A stretch of 64,000 bases of DNA from Muricea muricata (taxonomy: Eukaryota; Cnidaria; Anthozoa; Malacalcyonacea; Plexauridae): positions 6,170,001 to 6,234,000 of the forward strand of contig OY979722.1 of the NCBI GenBank assembly GCA_963855995.1, given 5' to 3'. Positions 10,339 to 22,899 of this stretch are shown here, piece by piece. The position numbers were made by a program, and so were the translations under genes. Position 1 is the stretch's first letter. The number at the start of each line of letters is the position of its first letter. Below the pieces are notes generated by a model. The model searched no databases and had not been told where the DNA came from. It was given only the letters and a program-made list of their open reading frames with translations.

Positions 10339-10608
10339 TATTTTGTTTGGAATCTTTTACAAAACTGCAAGTTAGCTATCGACAGCAAAACCTTAACAAA
10401 AAAAACAACAAGCAAATAACAGGGAAAAGCGTGAGAATGTATAAGATATAAGAATGTAATACACGGTCCTTACCTGAACAATTTCGCTTTTCCACAAAAT
10501 ATTGAAGTCAATGTTGACACCACGGCAACTCGGTTTGTACTGACTCATGGCAGCGCGGGGCGTGCATCTCATGTTAACCGGAAGTACGTCACTGCGATTT
10601 GGTAGAAT

Positions 10609-12294
10609 TTATCATTTTAGACCACAAAATACACCAAAATGCCTGCTAAACGTATGCTAAACTTATTGTAGTGCGGGGATTCAACGTAGGAATATTCCCT
10701 TAGTCTTTGAATTAATGGTTTTAATATTTTAGCTATGTTCACGCCTGTTTTATACAGGTTCGTCGAATTTTGGTCGCGTTGATTGCAGTTCAACAAAACG
10801 GGCCTCACTATCGCTTGTACTGGGGCCTCACATCGCCATCGCACGTTTGTAAAAAATATTTACCAAAATATTCAATGGTATTCTCGGCCGTATTTTCCCC
10901 CGTTTAAATTTGAATAGTCGATAGTTGCGTACGTAGACATTGTCGTTCTTGTTTATAAAACATGTAAATATGTGGAAATTCCGCCTGAGTTTTTATTAAA
11001 AATATGTCATCCTTGATAAAATTGAACAAGCTGCAGTACCCGCTTTGGCTAATAGCCTTATCTCACGCCATGTAATTCACTCAAAATATCTGCATTCAAA
11101 GTTTCTATAATGTTATCGACTTTCAATACACTTTCCAATTACTGGCAGTAGACGCATGTAACATCGCTGGGATATATAAACTTTACTAAGCCTCGAAGCC
11201 TAGTTTGTATTTTTTTAAGCAGATGGACATATTAATGATTACAATTCTTATTCCTCGTCGCTGCCCAAACTGACGTACTTAACTATCAACGATTTTATCA
11301 ATAGTAGCTCAGTCTTCGAGTAGTAAAGTAGAATGGTAAAGTTTTCTCGTCCATATTTCCTTCAATTTCGCGTTTTATCCCAAATTCCGCATTTTACTCC
11401 CAATTCCAGATTCCGCATTCCCGATTCCGCATTCGCGATTCCGCATTTTGCATTCGGATTCCACATTCCGGATTCTGCTATTCCGGTTCCGCGTTTTACC
11501 CTAACCCATATTTCAAGACGATTGTACGTGAAGCTGCTATTTATAGGAATCTGGGCTTTTGTCGAGGGTAGAGGGTGAGATGTCGAGGGCTGAGGGTCGA
11601 GGATCGTCAAAGGTCAAAATCAAGAGGGTCTACAGCACTACACTCTACAGAGACAAAACACTTTTTAACCAAGTGTTACAGAACTCAATTGCTAGACGAT
11701 TGCTCATGAGTTTTATAAATTTACAGTCAAACTGGGTGTTCTTTTGCGAGCAATATTAGTTCAGTTCTGTTTTGTTCTGTTCAGTTCAGTTAAGTTCAGT
11801 ATATAACAATGGTGACAGGGCACTGCTGTTAGTACTGTGTCTGGTTTCTTATATGCTTTGCACATAATGCGGTACTGTAAGGCTAACAAAAAATCAGGAA
11901 AATGGCTACCAAAGTGGTAGTAACGAACAGGATTGAGCAACTTTCGTACAATATGTGGGCAAGAAGAGTAAATAATTAATACTGAAATTTTTGAAATTTG
12001 GATTTACATATATTTCTGGAACACAGTGCAAAGTCACAAGGTAGTGTCCATTATGGAGTTTTCCACCGAAATGGGGAATGTTTCCAGAACAAAAATCTGT
12101 GTAAGAGTGAAATTAGGGATAGATGAGATCTTTATAAAATGTCCGGACATGAAGCCTCTAAATATTTTCGGTATTATAATTTAATTACTATTACAGGCAT
12201 GTAGTATTTTTAAGACTGATGAACATCCACATAATTTTACAGAAAGTTCAGAAATTTTTCAATGACTCTCTAAAAGAAGTTTAGTGGTACATAC
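10609..12294. other. Intergenic region downstream of copy A
   Basis: No gene was recognised. It contains a low-complexity run of GATTCCGCATT-like units at about 11385-11500 and a GTCGAGGG-type repeat at 11565-11605. From about 12035 to 12294 it is homologous to the copy B intron at 40600-40878, and that homology stops abruptly at 12035. Confidence 0.6.
11385..11500. repeat. Degenerate GATTCCGCATT tandem repeat
   Basis: Repeated ATTCCGCATT / GATTCCGCATTC words, about ten copies with drift. Confidence 0.7.
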
Positions 12295-12516
12295 CTTTTC
12301 TCCTTGACCACCGTTCCACTCAACACAGACAACGTGGTATACTTCATGGCATAGCAAATTCCCACCGGAAGTGACAGCCACTTCGCCAACATGCAATTTC
12401 CCCTTTCTGCTACATTCAGCTTGCAGTGACGGTCCCGCTTTATTGCTTAGAGCTTTGCCACATGGGTTGGAGTCCAGATTGAAATTTTCTCCTGTAGTGT
12501 TGACTAGGACGTCGGC
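12295..12516 (-). CDS. Copy A exon 7: first half of macrodomain 2 (last exon found)
   Basis: [55 protein letters not shown] and ECNGGQ-type end (VEWNGGQGEK). 222 bases, phase 0 at both ends, donor AAG|GTATGT. The matching copy B exon (40879-41100) continues into a 1,546-base exon that has no counterpart here. Confidence 0.87.
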
Positions 12517-12980
12517 CTATTTAAAAGGCGAAAACAACTTCTATTTTATCCGTACTTATAACAATCGCCATGCAATAGGCACTACAATAACTGTACGCTA
12601 ATGTAATTCGTTCAATAGGTCTTTCGCTTCTATCATGAAAATAATTATTATTATCATAATTGTAACAGGAAAGACAGATTTGAGTTTGAGACCAAGGTGG
12701 AAGCCACAGAATTGAATCTGAATGCAAGACGTAATTTTTTAGTCGAATTATGTAGTGGGAAAACACCGAAATTCATATAAGCGGTACGGTGTTTCATCTC
12801 TCCGAGGATGTCTAAGATAAAGCCAAGTCAATTTTACAAAATATGCGATAAATGATGTATATATATCATCATAAAAATAGTAGTTTTTGAAAATTCATGA
12901 TAGAATTTATAACTAAGCAATAATGTATCACGTAACACTGGGGAATATTTTGCATGCATGTAAGCAGTATGATAAATCAC
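12517..12980. other. Copy A intron between macrodomain 2 exon and large exon
   Basis: No repeat or coding sequence was recognised. Part of it (12640-12760) matches copy B 41230-41330. Confidence 0.5.
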
Positions 12981-15211
12981 CTTATAAGTCGACAAATCTC
13001 CAACAACAACTGAAATTTTAATGTTTTTTCTAATTATAATAAAATCACCAGGTACTCGTCTTGGTATGGTGACGTCATCTTTTCTCTTTATTTCTTTAGT
13101 TTTGGCAAATGAACGCAAATCAGGTGATCTAAATAAGCTTTTTGGAGGTACTTGATGGTTCTTAAATGAAGATCGTCCACCAAATCTTTGACAAAATTCC
13201 TGAACAAACACTTTATTGCTTGCATCATCAATATTAACAAAGTGAATTTCCTTTAGAACGGAATCCTGCTGCTTCTTGCTAAACTCTTCAGCAGCCTGAA
13301 TCATGATTTTTGCGCAAACCTCTTTTGGAATTCCAAATACACCACTTCCAATTCCAGGAAGTGCAATCGACCTATAAGACTTTGCTTCTTCAAGGACTCT
13401 GGTGCAGGTAACACTTAATGTTTTGGATGATTTCTCACGTTTGTTATCATCCCATCGAGGTCCCACCGCATGGATTAGACGTTTGCATCCCAACTTTCCC
13501 GGACTGCCATTATACAATTCACCTTCGTAAAGGTTTCCTTTTGCCTTCACATAAGCATCGCACTCATCCTGGATCTCCTTTCCTCCAGCGTCCAGAATAC
13601 TTTTGGCCACTCCACCGACATGTTTCAATTCCCCATTTGCCGCATTTACAATTACGTCACAACTATGTGCTGTAATATCACCTTTAAAAACTTTGAGCAA
13701 GATCTTCTCTTGAGTTTTGAAACTGCAGAGCAATACTGAAGCTGGTTGTTCTTGATATGATTTAGGTAAGGCGGACGAAGTTTTAGTGGCTAGTTCTCCG
13801 TCCTCTTCCATTAATTGAATTAAACAATTATGGTTAAATTCTATTCCCTTAAGGAAAACATTTCCTTCCTCAGACTGAAGATATCGCTGCACGCGTTGCT
13901 TGTCAAAACGGATTTTATCCATTGCTATACTTGCTTGAACCTCCTTGATCTGATTCATAGCTTTTTTCACTCCTTCTTTAGTGCCATCAATTCCTATTGT
14001 CCCTTTCTCTTCTTCAATGTGAACTCTGACAGATTGTTCCTCTAGTTTTTCTTCGATTTCTTCCAGGTCTTTGCTACTGTAAAAACTTAAATATCGTGCA
14101 TATCCTTCGCCTACCCACATTTCTTTCTTGATAATAGTATTAAGCTTCATGAACTCCTGTAACTTTTCATAGGTTTCTTCCACATTTTTCGTTTCCCCAA
14201 TCAACGAGATATCTGTCGATATTCTTTCATCTTGAAATATTTTAACGGAGGCGTTTGTCGCCGCGTTTTCGCAAAATTCTTCCCATTTGTTACTCTTGAG
14301 AAGGGCGAGGCTATCTTCATCTAGCGAGTAGTGTTTTTCAAACATGTTGTCGTCGATGAACGAGTGGACATCTTCTGATGTGGCATCAAAAACGAGTACT
14401 TTAACTTTTCGCCTTTCTGATTCTGAAACCATTCCTTTCAAACCAATTGATTTAAAGCCGTTATTTAAAATTTCAAATCCCCCTGACTGAAGAAAACGTT
14501 TTTTCGGCTCGTTAAGATCAATATTGTCTTCAATTATTTGGCTACATTTCTTAAATAACTCTTTTGCAGCTAAAGGAACTTGCTTCGGAGATCCTTTGAT
14601 AATAATGACTCCCTTTGAAGGCTCTATGTTGATCTCAACATGAAAATCATCGCGTACAATATCGTCAACACCATGAAGCAAAAGGAGTGCAAGTTTGTGT
14701 TCAGGCACATCTATCTGTTCGCTAATGATATCTAGTTCTTTCTCCATTTCTGCAATTTCACTTTGAAACTGCTGGCGGATTGCATTTACATCTTCTTTCC
14801 TCCCAGCAATTTTAATTTTTAGCATTTCGCCGTCCATTGTAACAGTTATGTTGTCTTGGCTTACCTTTGCCATCAATGAATTTAGTTCTGCCTTAGAAAC
14901 ATCGAACAGTTTTTTACTGAACGTTACCTCTTTGGCTGTAAATTGCCCCATATACGATTCGATATTTTCTGACATTTCTTTTGCCAAGGACAACTCTTCC
15001 GAATTTTCTTTCACGTCTTCAAGAATTCCATACCCGAAAAGATCGTAAAATTCCTTTTTACAATTTGTCACAACATGATTTAAAACATCTTTGTTCAACG
15101 TTATCTTTTTGCCACTTGTTTCTTTCACTGGCTCCAAGAACTGGTAATGTTGGCGTAAACACAAAGCAGAGCCGTCAAGTATCAGCTCTCTACCAATTAA
15201 GGACTCTACAA
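12981..15211 (-). CDS. Copy A exon 6: KH-like repeats and macrodomain 1
   Basis: A 743-codon exon. It begins [20 protein letters not shown] after acceptor TTATAG. Several KH-like modules follow ([60 protein letters not shown]). Macrodomain 1 spans about 13170-13700: [44 protein letters not shown] and ALPGIGSGVFGIP. The NAANG and GSGVFG loops that bind ADP-ribose are intact. A basic linker RRSSFK/PPKSLFRSPDL follows, then the opening of macrodomain 2 ([13 protein letters not shown]) and donor AAG|GTGATT. Confidence 0.9.
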
Positions 15212-15884
15212 CTATAAGAAGAAAAGAAAGAAAGCTCTTCAGTCATTTTCTAAATGTTGAACTTTTTTGACGGTTACGAAATTTGGGTTACAAAATTAAA
15301 ATCCATTGCTCAATCTTTTGTCCAAGCTCACGAAGCCTAATTAACAACTCGCAACATTTAAAAAATTTCCTTGCAAATGTGTGTTACTTGGAATATAACG
15401 TAATAAGTTAATGTTATTTAAAATTTAGTCATTCACACAACCATCTAACTATATATACATTATATATCAGGAAACAGATCCCAGCAATGGTTGATTATAC
15501 GCAAATTTTCTGCGAAAGATAAAAATGCCACGCTGACTTCCTAATATTGAGCCACAAAAACATTATTTTTATCAAAATTCTCGTCATAACAAAAATACGC
15601 AGCAAGAAATTTGAGATCAGCGAAGGATGATCTTCCCCTACCCTAAACATTATTTAACCAGCCATCGTGCTGCACCTTTGCATATTTGATGAACTTTGCT
15701 CTTCGCTAAAAATTAAACGAAACAGGAAGTATGTTTTGTCCGTTTCAATTATGAATATATTCCTACTGCAGTTTTGATCATATTAAAGCCTCTGTTACAA
15801 ATATTTTGTAAGCTCCAACACGGCAAGAAATAATTACTGGATTTATGTAATTAAATATATACGGTATAAAATGTTAAATCTTAC
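15212..15884. other. Copy A intron 5
   Basis: AT-rich, no coding or repeat structure recognised. Confidence 0.5.
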
Positions 15885-16115
15885 CACGAGGATGACAAAA
15901 AGAAATAACTGCTTTCCCTTGATCTTTTTGGTATATTACCTCCCCATAAATCTTTCCACCTCCATTTTTTTGGCTCTCGAAGTACATTTCGATTCCATCA
16001 TTAGTGGTATTCTTGTTAAGCCCAGTAACTAGTATGCTGTTACAGACTGGAGGAATTGAGAATTTCAAGATAGCTTTCTCAAGCGGTTTGTTTTTGTCTG
16101 ATATTTTCTTTATAT
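15885..16115 (-). CDS. Copy A exon 5: RRM3 end and RRM4
   Basis: KKISDKNKPLEKAILKFSIP, then [37 protein letters not shown] and [10 protein letters not shown]. 231 bases, acceptor TTATAG, donor CGTG|GTAAGA. Equal in length and phase to 46695-46925. Confidence 0.87.
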
Positions 16116-19100
16116 CTATAAAAATGTTGTGAATGATATAAACGTTAAGCTGAATTCAGTCCAACGGTTTACTACTGCTTCTTACCATTAATTATAAGAT
16201 CGCATTGAAATAAAATGCTAGTATTCTTATAACGACTTATCTTTTTTAAGGTTTTGTGTGCCTTAATCGCACTGCCGGCACCGGTAACCTCGGCTTAAGA
16301 TGGGGGATAAAACCCAGCTTAAGGTAAATGAATCCAATTGCGAATTATAAAATAGTGCATAAATGGAGCTCATTAGCAGTGGCGAAGCCAGCCCGACAAC
16401 TCATGCTATGCAAATTTTATATCATTAAATTATTCCATAGGCGGCCCAATTCAGTGTGTAGTTTCATATAGAGATCAGTAGCGAGCGGTAACCGCGAGCG
16501 GTACCGCGAGCGGTACCGCTCGCTACTGATCTCTATATGAAACTACACACTGAATTGGGCCGCCTATGATTATTCCTTGACATTATAGATACTGCCAGAA
16601 AATTTAAAGAAAGTACACACTCGCTTTGTTTTAGGGTTGTACCTGCTAGTAGCCTTTGCAAACCCAATACGTAAGAAAAGTCAGCTATCGAAGAGGGAAA
16701 ATATCCAGGACATGGCATACCACGTTTTGTTTGCTCTCACTTTATATTATGAACAATCAGAAGAAATTTAGAAGTGACAGGGGTCCAGAAAACTACACGC
16801 TTTGTATTAGATGTTGATACATTTAAAGATACAATAGTTGACTGCATGTGCACAGAAATTTAGACATTTCAAAACTAAATACAGAGGCCCAGTGATATAT
16901 TAATAATAGTGTACTCATTGAATGGGGCTACTCTATAAAAATAAAATTTTGTAATTATAATTGTGAATATCATCGACTTATTAATATTTAAGAAACTCTG
17001 ATGGTTCCATCCTTGAGGAAGAAAGTCTTTTGCTTCCTTTCCTAGATGTAGTGCATTAATTGTTCTGTTGTAAAGGCAAAAATGTATCACAATATATTGA
17101 TATACTTGTTACTGTTTTCTTATTTTGTAGGACCTATCTGCTGTAAGAATCTCACCTCAACATGGCATAAAGCATACATACGCAAAACAACAGAGGCTGA
17201 AATTTTATCATGTCATATCTATGATATGATGAACGTTTTAAGAATCATACATGTAAAAAGCCAAATTAAAAAGTTCTAAATTAGCCTTGCATTAATGCTA
17301 TCTTCAATTTCCAAGAAACACTTTGCATGTATTTTTGACATTCTCCTGGAATACAAAAACAACAGGCAAGGGTCTGCTCAAACCAGGTGTCAACTTTACA
17401 GTGTTTACTAGAAACAAAAACATATTAAGATTGACAAGAAAGGATGTGAAATGATACACATTAATTGGCATCACCCAGAGGGTTGAATATAGGATTCATT
17501 GCAATCATTGCAAAATTGCATTAGGCAAATGATGACTCCCATTCCTTAAAAAGGCATAAGATCCCTTAGAGGATCCTGAAACGGGTAAACTGGGAGCTGG
17601 GAATTGCTTATTTTTAGGATTCTATGCACTAGGACTTTCCACAAAACAATAGAAAATTTTGTGCATTTGGACATCGGGATAAGTAGCCCTTCAGGACCCT
17701 GTTTTTATAATTAAAAAATAAAAAATAGATCAGAAAGCAATTTCAACTTTCTGCATCCAAATGATCCAAGTTATACGTAAGATAAATCTGTACATTCATT
17801 GTAAGACTGTAGAGTATATTCAGGCGTCAAGCTTGAAAAAATAAACTAAAAAGAAAAAACTCTAATTTTCAAATACCTATTAAATGCAAAACTTCAAATA
17901 ATTCAAATCGGTTACCAACAAAATAATTATGTGTGTCAATTGTTATTTGATCTTTAATTTTTATACCAGTAGTATTAAAATAGGTGTAAAATTTCTCAAC
18001 GGCCTTCTCAAATTTCAATCTATAACATGATTATAAGATGAATCTATTACATGGATATAGATAGCGCATACCATTTCGTAATTGATATTCCAGGTTTATC
18101 TATGTCACTATTTTTTGGATCGAATATTCGCCAAGTCGCCCAGAACAATCCGTGTTGTCATTTTGCAAAATTATCAACTTGTCTACTGTTTGAAATTTGA
18201 ATTGCGTATTTGTTTGTGTAGCTATAATTAAATTACATGTTGATTATTAACCGATAAATTGTAAACGTAAAATTGGATAAAAGTAGCTGTGAACTGTGAT
18301 CAGAAATCTCCGTGTGGACAGGCTAGTCTTAGCAAACATCGAACGATCACGTGACCGGTGTTTCAACCTTTCTATTATTTCCTATTAATTATGCTATTTA
18401 GCTCCTATGCGCCCGCATTTCATATAAATCACATTTTTTGTTTTTCCATTCATAATATTTTATATCGATATGTTTGTGGAAGAATTTATGCTAATCTTTT
18501 AAAGTAAGTTTATTAGTTTAATTATTTTACACTTGTATAATAGTTGGGGCCCCTGTGCCAAGGCCTTAATAAAACTTTTGATGAATTTTATCTTTGTATC
18601 ATAAATGACAGGGGAATGGAATAGCTAGACGACTGCAGTGCACTTTTGTATGAAACCTCTTGGGAGCCATCACAAATTATTTGAAGCTTGAATTTTCAAC
18701 TCTGACCCTCGATATTGTGCGAGTGGTTTTTTACATGAAAATTTGATTAAAGATTTCAAAATTAGTTTCAGAACTCTGGTAGTATAAATTACTACTGAGT
18801 TCTGTGATTTAAATTCACAAGAAGACGAAGAAGCAGCATTTATCGGGCACAAATGTTCCGCAAGCGATTTTAGTGAATGTATGCATAATTAGCTTCTGAC
18901 CTGGCATGTTGCATGGTGATTTTCTTGTAATATTTTACAGTTAGAAATGTTTATAGTTATGTTTACAGTTTATGTTTTATAGTTAGAAAGCGCTTTGCTT
19001 CTAATAACCACCCCTATAAGCAACCCTTCTAAACACTATAGGCACTTTACAGGAAGGCTGTCGCTTTTATTTTTCAGAACAGCGATGTCGACAGTGCTGT

Positions 19101-19361
19101 TTTAAGGCAAGGTCACTTTGAGCACTTTCGTCCCGGATTCGGGTTTCAGCACATATGCCATGTTGACTACCATGGCCATTTTATCCTGAAAAACTTGAGA
19201 TTATCTCTAACAAATCAAATGCATGCATATGTACAAAACCGTATACAGGACCTAGACTAATATGGAAATGTTTGCACAGCATATAAAAATTGTCAGGCTG
19301 ACTTCAATGGGTCTGGTCACTGGCATTTCTAACAATTCTCTATATATTTGCATACTAATAC
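16116..19361. other. Copy A intron 4
   Basis: Contains the hairpin MITE at 16436-16568. The remainder (about 16570-19360) is AT-rich and shows no coding pattern I can support. Confidence 0.5.
16436..16568. mobile_element. 133-bp hairpin MITE (hAT-like)
   Basis: Two 55-base arms starting CATAGGCGGCCCAATTCAGT are perfect inverted copies. The loop holds three GCGAGCGGTACC-type units. The element is flanked by ATTATTC on both sides (16429-16435 and 16569-16575, 8 bp if the shared C is counted). The duplication length and the CA... end suggest a hAT-type non-autonomous element. Confidence 0.82.
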
Positions 19362-19604
19362 CTGGTTCTTCGCTGAATGTGACAAGAGCATTTCTATTTT
19401 CACCAAACTGTACATCACGGACTTCCAATTCTGATGTCACTTCGATATAATTCGACAAACTGTCTTTCGATGTATTCGGGTTTAAGTTTTCCACATACAG
19501 TTTCTTCTTGTCTAGAGGGAGAAATATTTCTGGCTGCTTTTCTTTCACTTTGAGAAGATAGCCATCAAGCTCCAGCTTGTCTTGGCTTAAAACTTGTGAA
19601 GCAA
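19362..19604 (-). CDS. Copy A exon 4: RRM2 end and RRM3
   Basis: ASQVLSQDKLELDGYLLKVK completes RRM2, then [18 protein letters not shown] to [12 protein letters not shown] forms RRM3. 243 bases, acceptor TTTCAG, donor CCAG|GTATTA. Equal in length and phase to 56263-56505. Confidence 0.87.
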
Positions 19605-20964
19605 CTGAAAATAATAAACATCAAAATAATTATAAAGAAAAAACATTGACTGGAATTCTCATTATAACTTATGATATAACCTGATAGGAAAGATATTTGC
19701 AAGCTCGGATTAGCCCAACGGGTTATACCACAGCATAGGGTACGTATAACTGTAGGGCCACTCAGCAGTGCAACATGTCCCCCTATTTTTATGCAATTGA
19801 CTGGCCAGAATAATGGCGGAACGGCCAGTTCAGCGTTCCTATTGGCCAGAAAAGGCAATTGACTGGCCAGAACCTGCATAATGAACATGCGTAATGAGAC
19901 ATGCGTGGAGACACAAACTTCAAAAGTTCCGACTCGAGTGGCCTTTCTGTGTATTTCTATTCTGTGGCTATACGTTGATTCTACGATTATTAAAAAAAAA
20001 AACGAAAAATGATGTTAGCGCCGGTGAGTTGCTATATTCAGTAGTAGCTAACATCTCTTTCTATACAGCAGCTTGCTTGAGATGTTTGTAATGAGCACTA
20101 GTAATTATGACTGTCAAAAATTCATTTTTTTGCATTTTCATGCATCCTAATAAAACCGCCAATACAGTCTTCAGGCTTCTTTAAATTTGACCACATGCGG
20201 TAGTCTTTCTCTTAGATATTGTCTTATAAATCCACGTGATTGAATACTTAGGTTGCAGTTAATTGATTGTTGTAAACTGATATGCTACAAGGCTACAATG
20301 CGTCGTTTACGCTCAGACGATAGACACTGGACCTTTGATTGCGAGGCGTGAAACTTTGGGATTCGCACTGAAACTATAGACACGTGTGCAGGAGTCAAGC
20401 CAGTAAAAACTGAGATTGTGGATTGGAAATGTTAATGCTGTTACATCAATAAATTCATAAAAACGAATTGACTGACTGCGCGTATTACTTGGTCGATACG
20501 ATAGTATACAGTCCCCAAGAAAGAGAACCAGCTGACGCACAACTGCTCGTGGCGAAGCGAATCAGAAAAGTGCTACAGATATAAACATTTCCGATCGTCT
20601 CTGTAATTGATACTTATCCTTCATGCTAAAGTCAACATTGATTAAAATATTCCAACTAAAAAATATAACTTTTTGCCGTTGGAGCATCGTACGCTACCCA
20701 TTTTTTCATTCTTTTCAAGGTTGACGAAAACAGGATAGAACAATTTTTTGCTACCGATGCTGATCTTGATCTTGAATTAGCCCGCAATCAGGTGTGATAA
20801 TGCTGAACAATATTCTTGAGTCTTGACAACAATGAACAATGAATGTTGGCAGAACAACATTGTTCAGTACTGTTTTCTTCAACCTGCACAACCAACAGGT
20901 TGTGCGCTTTTACGCGTGTACACTAGGTGGTACATACTAGTTCACATGGTCACATGGGACGTCG
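19605..20964. other. Copy A intron 3, proximal part
   Basis: Contains short duplications of CAATTGACTGGCCAGAA (about 19795 and 19857). No gene recognised. Confidence 0.45.
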
Positions 20965-21104
20965 GTATAAATTGTGTTAACAAAAATGAACGTTTTATTG
21001 ATAAAACTACAACAATTTATACCTATATAATATTTGCATTATATTAACATAATAACATGTTGACTTCCGTCACATACCGTTACAATATGTTGACTCCCGT
21101 TACA
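20965..21104 (-). repeat. 3' LTR of the gypsy-like element
   Basis: Begins TGTAACGGGAGTCAACATAT and repeats the GTCAACAT segment about 33 bases later, then follows the 5' LTR to ...AATTTATA. Confidence 0.75.
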
Positions 21105-21609
21105 CCCCTTCTTTTCACCGCATAACTGTATACTTAATCAAATATTTTTTTATGTTTTTTTTTCGACCTACTTAAATGTCTTAATTAATTGGTACTACTT
21201 AATCCAGACAAGTTCATTACTGTTCAGTTTATCAAGAAACAGTACTTAAGGCTAAAATTAATTCAATAGTTCTTTGTCTATTCATTACTGATTGTTGCTA
21301 AATAGTTGAATTAGGCTTGATATCTTAACACTCGCTTTGATACTCGTTCACTTCTTGTTGTAACATGATTTGTTCTTGCTCTCACTGGTTCTTGAACACT
21401 TTCTTCATGACTTCGTATTTTTTCCTCCGGCTCAGCCACCTTTAGAAGATTTCTCTGATTATATAGGATCTTGGTTGTTCAGGTGTTTGTGGTATTTTAA
21501 TCACTCCCAAACTTGCATGACCAACTTTTGTTTGAACTCGTACTTGATCACCAGTTTGGAGACTTGGAAGAGGACGTGCTGATTTTGATTTGTCGTAATA
21601 TTTCTTTTG

Positions 21610-22560
21610 CTAAAATCTCCTTTGTAACAGTTGTTCGTTAACTGTTAGAGGATTGATAATTTTTGGAGCCAACAGTCGAGATGCTGTAGGTAGTTTGGAC
21701 TTTAACCTTCTGGCTTGGCGTCGTTGAGCTGGAGATCCAAGAACTTGATCTGGAGGTGTATTACGTAGGTTAAGAAGTGCTATATAGGGAATTCTCTTGG
21801 CTGTTTGGCCTGCTCTTTCGATGAGACCATTACTTTGAGGAAATCCAGGACTGCTTGTCTTGTCTTGTGTATAAATCCCCACTCTTTAGAAAATTCTTTA
21901 AATTCCAAACTTGAATACTGAGGACTATTATCTGTATATAACTCATCTGGTACCCCAAACCTCGAAAAATGAGTCTTTAACTTTTGTTTCACAATTCTGG
22001 ACGAGGTCCCCGAATTTAACGTATTTAACACAATCCAACCAGAATAGGAATGTGCTGTAACGAGGTGATCCACTCGGTTCCATAAAAAAAGATCAGATGC
22101 AAAAATAGACCAAGGTCGAGCTGGAATTTCATGAATCCTCAGCGGCTCTTTCTGTTGATGTCGCTTGTAGCCGTTGCACACCAAACACTGTGATACAAGG
22201 TGTCAGCATCTTTAGATAATGACGACCAATAGAATACATCTCGCACTCTATTTTTCATTGCCTCTGTACCAGGATGTCCTTGGTGGATTTGCAATGTCAT
22301 CTTGTACAATCAATTGTTCTCTAAAGTTAAAGAACCCCTGAATCTCTGGACCTATTTCTTTCAGTGATTTTTGCCATTCATTTTTGACTGTACTTATTAT
22401 CTTTGCCAGTTGTGGGTCAGAAGCTGTTTCTTTCTTCAATTCGACCATTCGATGTGGTGCTACTAGAATTACCATCAGAACTTCATATCCATCTTCTTCC
22501 TCTGCTGCAGTTTCTTCCCTATGTGCTCGAGAGAGTGTGCCTGCAAGATACAACTCCGAT
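21610..22560 (-). pseudogene. Gypsy-like RNase H/integrase region
   Basis: The integrase core is readable at 21780-22184: ARPWSIFASDLFLWN (first Asp), LVTAHSYSGWIVL, and FGVPDELYTDNSPQYSSLEF (second Asp). GFIHKTRQ and, in the next frame, SSPGFPQSNGLIERAGQTAK (catalytic Glu) follow. The zinc-binding part precedes in other frames. A frameshift at about 21850 splits the catalytic core. Confidence 0.78.
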
Positions 22561-22899
22561 TACCTTCAGATCATAACGCTGAAGCTCCATCATCATCTTC
22601 TGCAATCTCTGAGGAACCGAGGACAAGCATCTTTTAAACAGGGTTTTCAAGAGGTTTATGATCTGTTTCTGTCGTTACCTGCCGTCCATAAATATAAACG
22701 TGAAACTTTTCGCACGCGAAGACTATGGCTAACATCTCCTCTCAATTTGTGCATACTTCTTTTGCGTTGTTGTTAAGGCTCGAGATACGTATAAGCAACT
22801 GGCTTATCACCTTGTAAACATGCTGCGCCTAGGCCATGACTTGAAGCATCACACGTCAACTTAACTTCTTGCTGGACATCATAAAACTGAAGCGCTGAA

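Larger units (their letters stand above)
7522..10608 (-). mobile_element. DIRS-like (tyrosine-recombinase) retrotransposon, internally deleted
   Basis: The order on the minus strand is inverted terminal repeat, gag, a remnant of the RNase H C-terminal tail, tyrosine recombinase, then inverted repeats. The inverted termini are ATTCTACCAAATCGCAGTGA at 7794-7835 and its inverse at 10567-10608 (about 42 bp, four or so mismatches). The reverse transcriptase and most of RNase H are missing. Gag ends at about 9082 and is followed within a few bases by the segment normally found just before the recombinase (VPVWTTQVWFSGLLSLL). Several stops and frameshifts mark it as inactive. DIRS elements integrate by recombinase and leave no target duplication, and none was seen. 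Confidence 0.82.

Noticed and set aside
13418..13675. Plus-strand open frame within the copy A macrodomain (and its copy B twin at 42993)
   Set aside because: Antisense shadow of a conserved coding exon; conserved only because the sense strand is.
22384..22776. 130-codon plus-strand open frame
   Set aside because: It lies antisense to the gypsy RNase H/integrase region, whose minus-strand motifs are clear.
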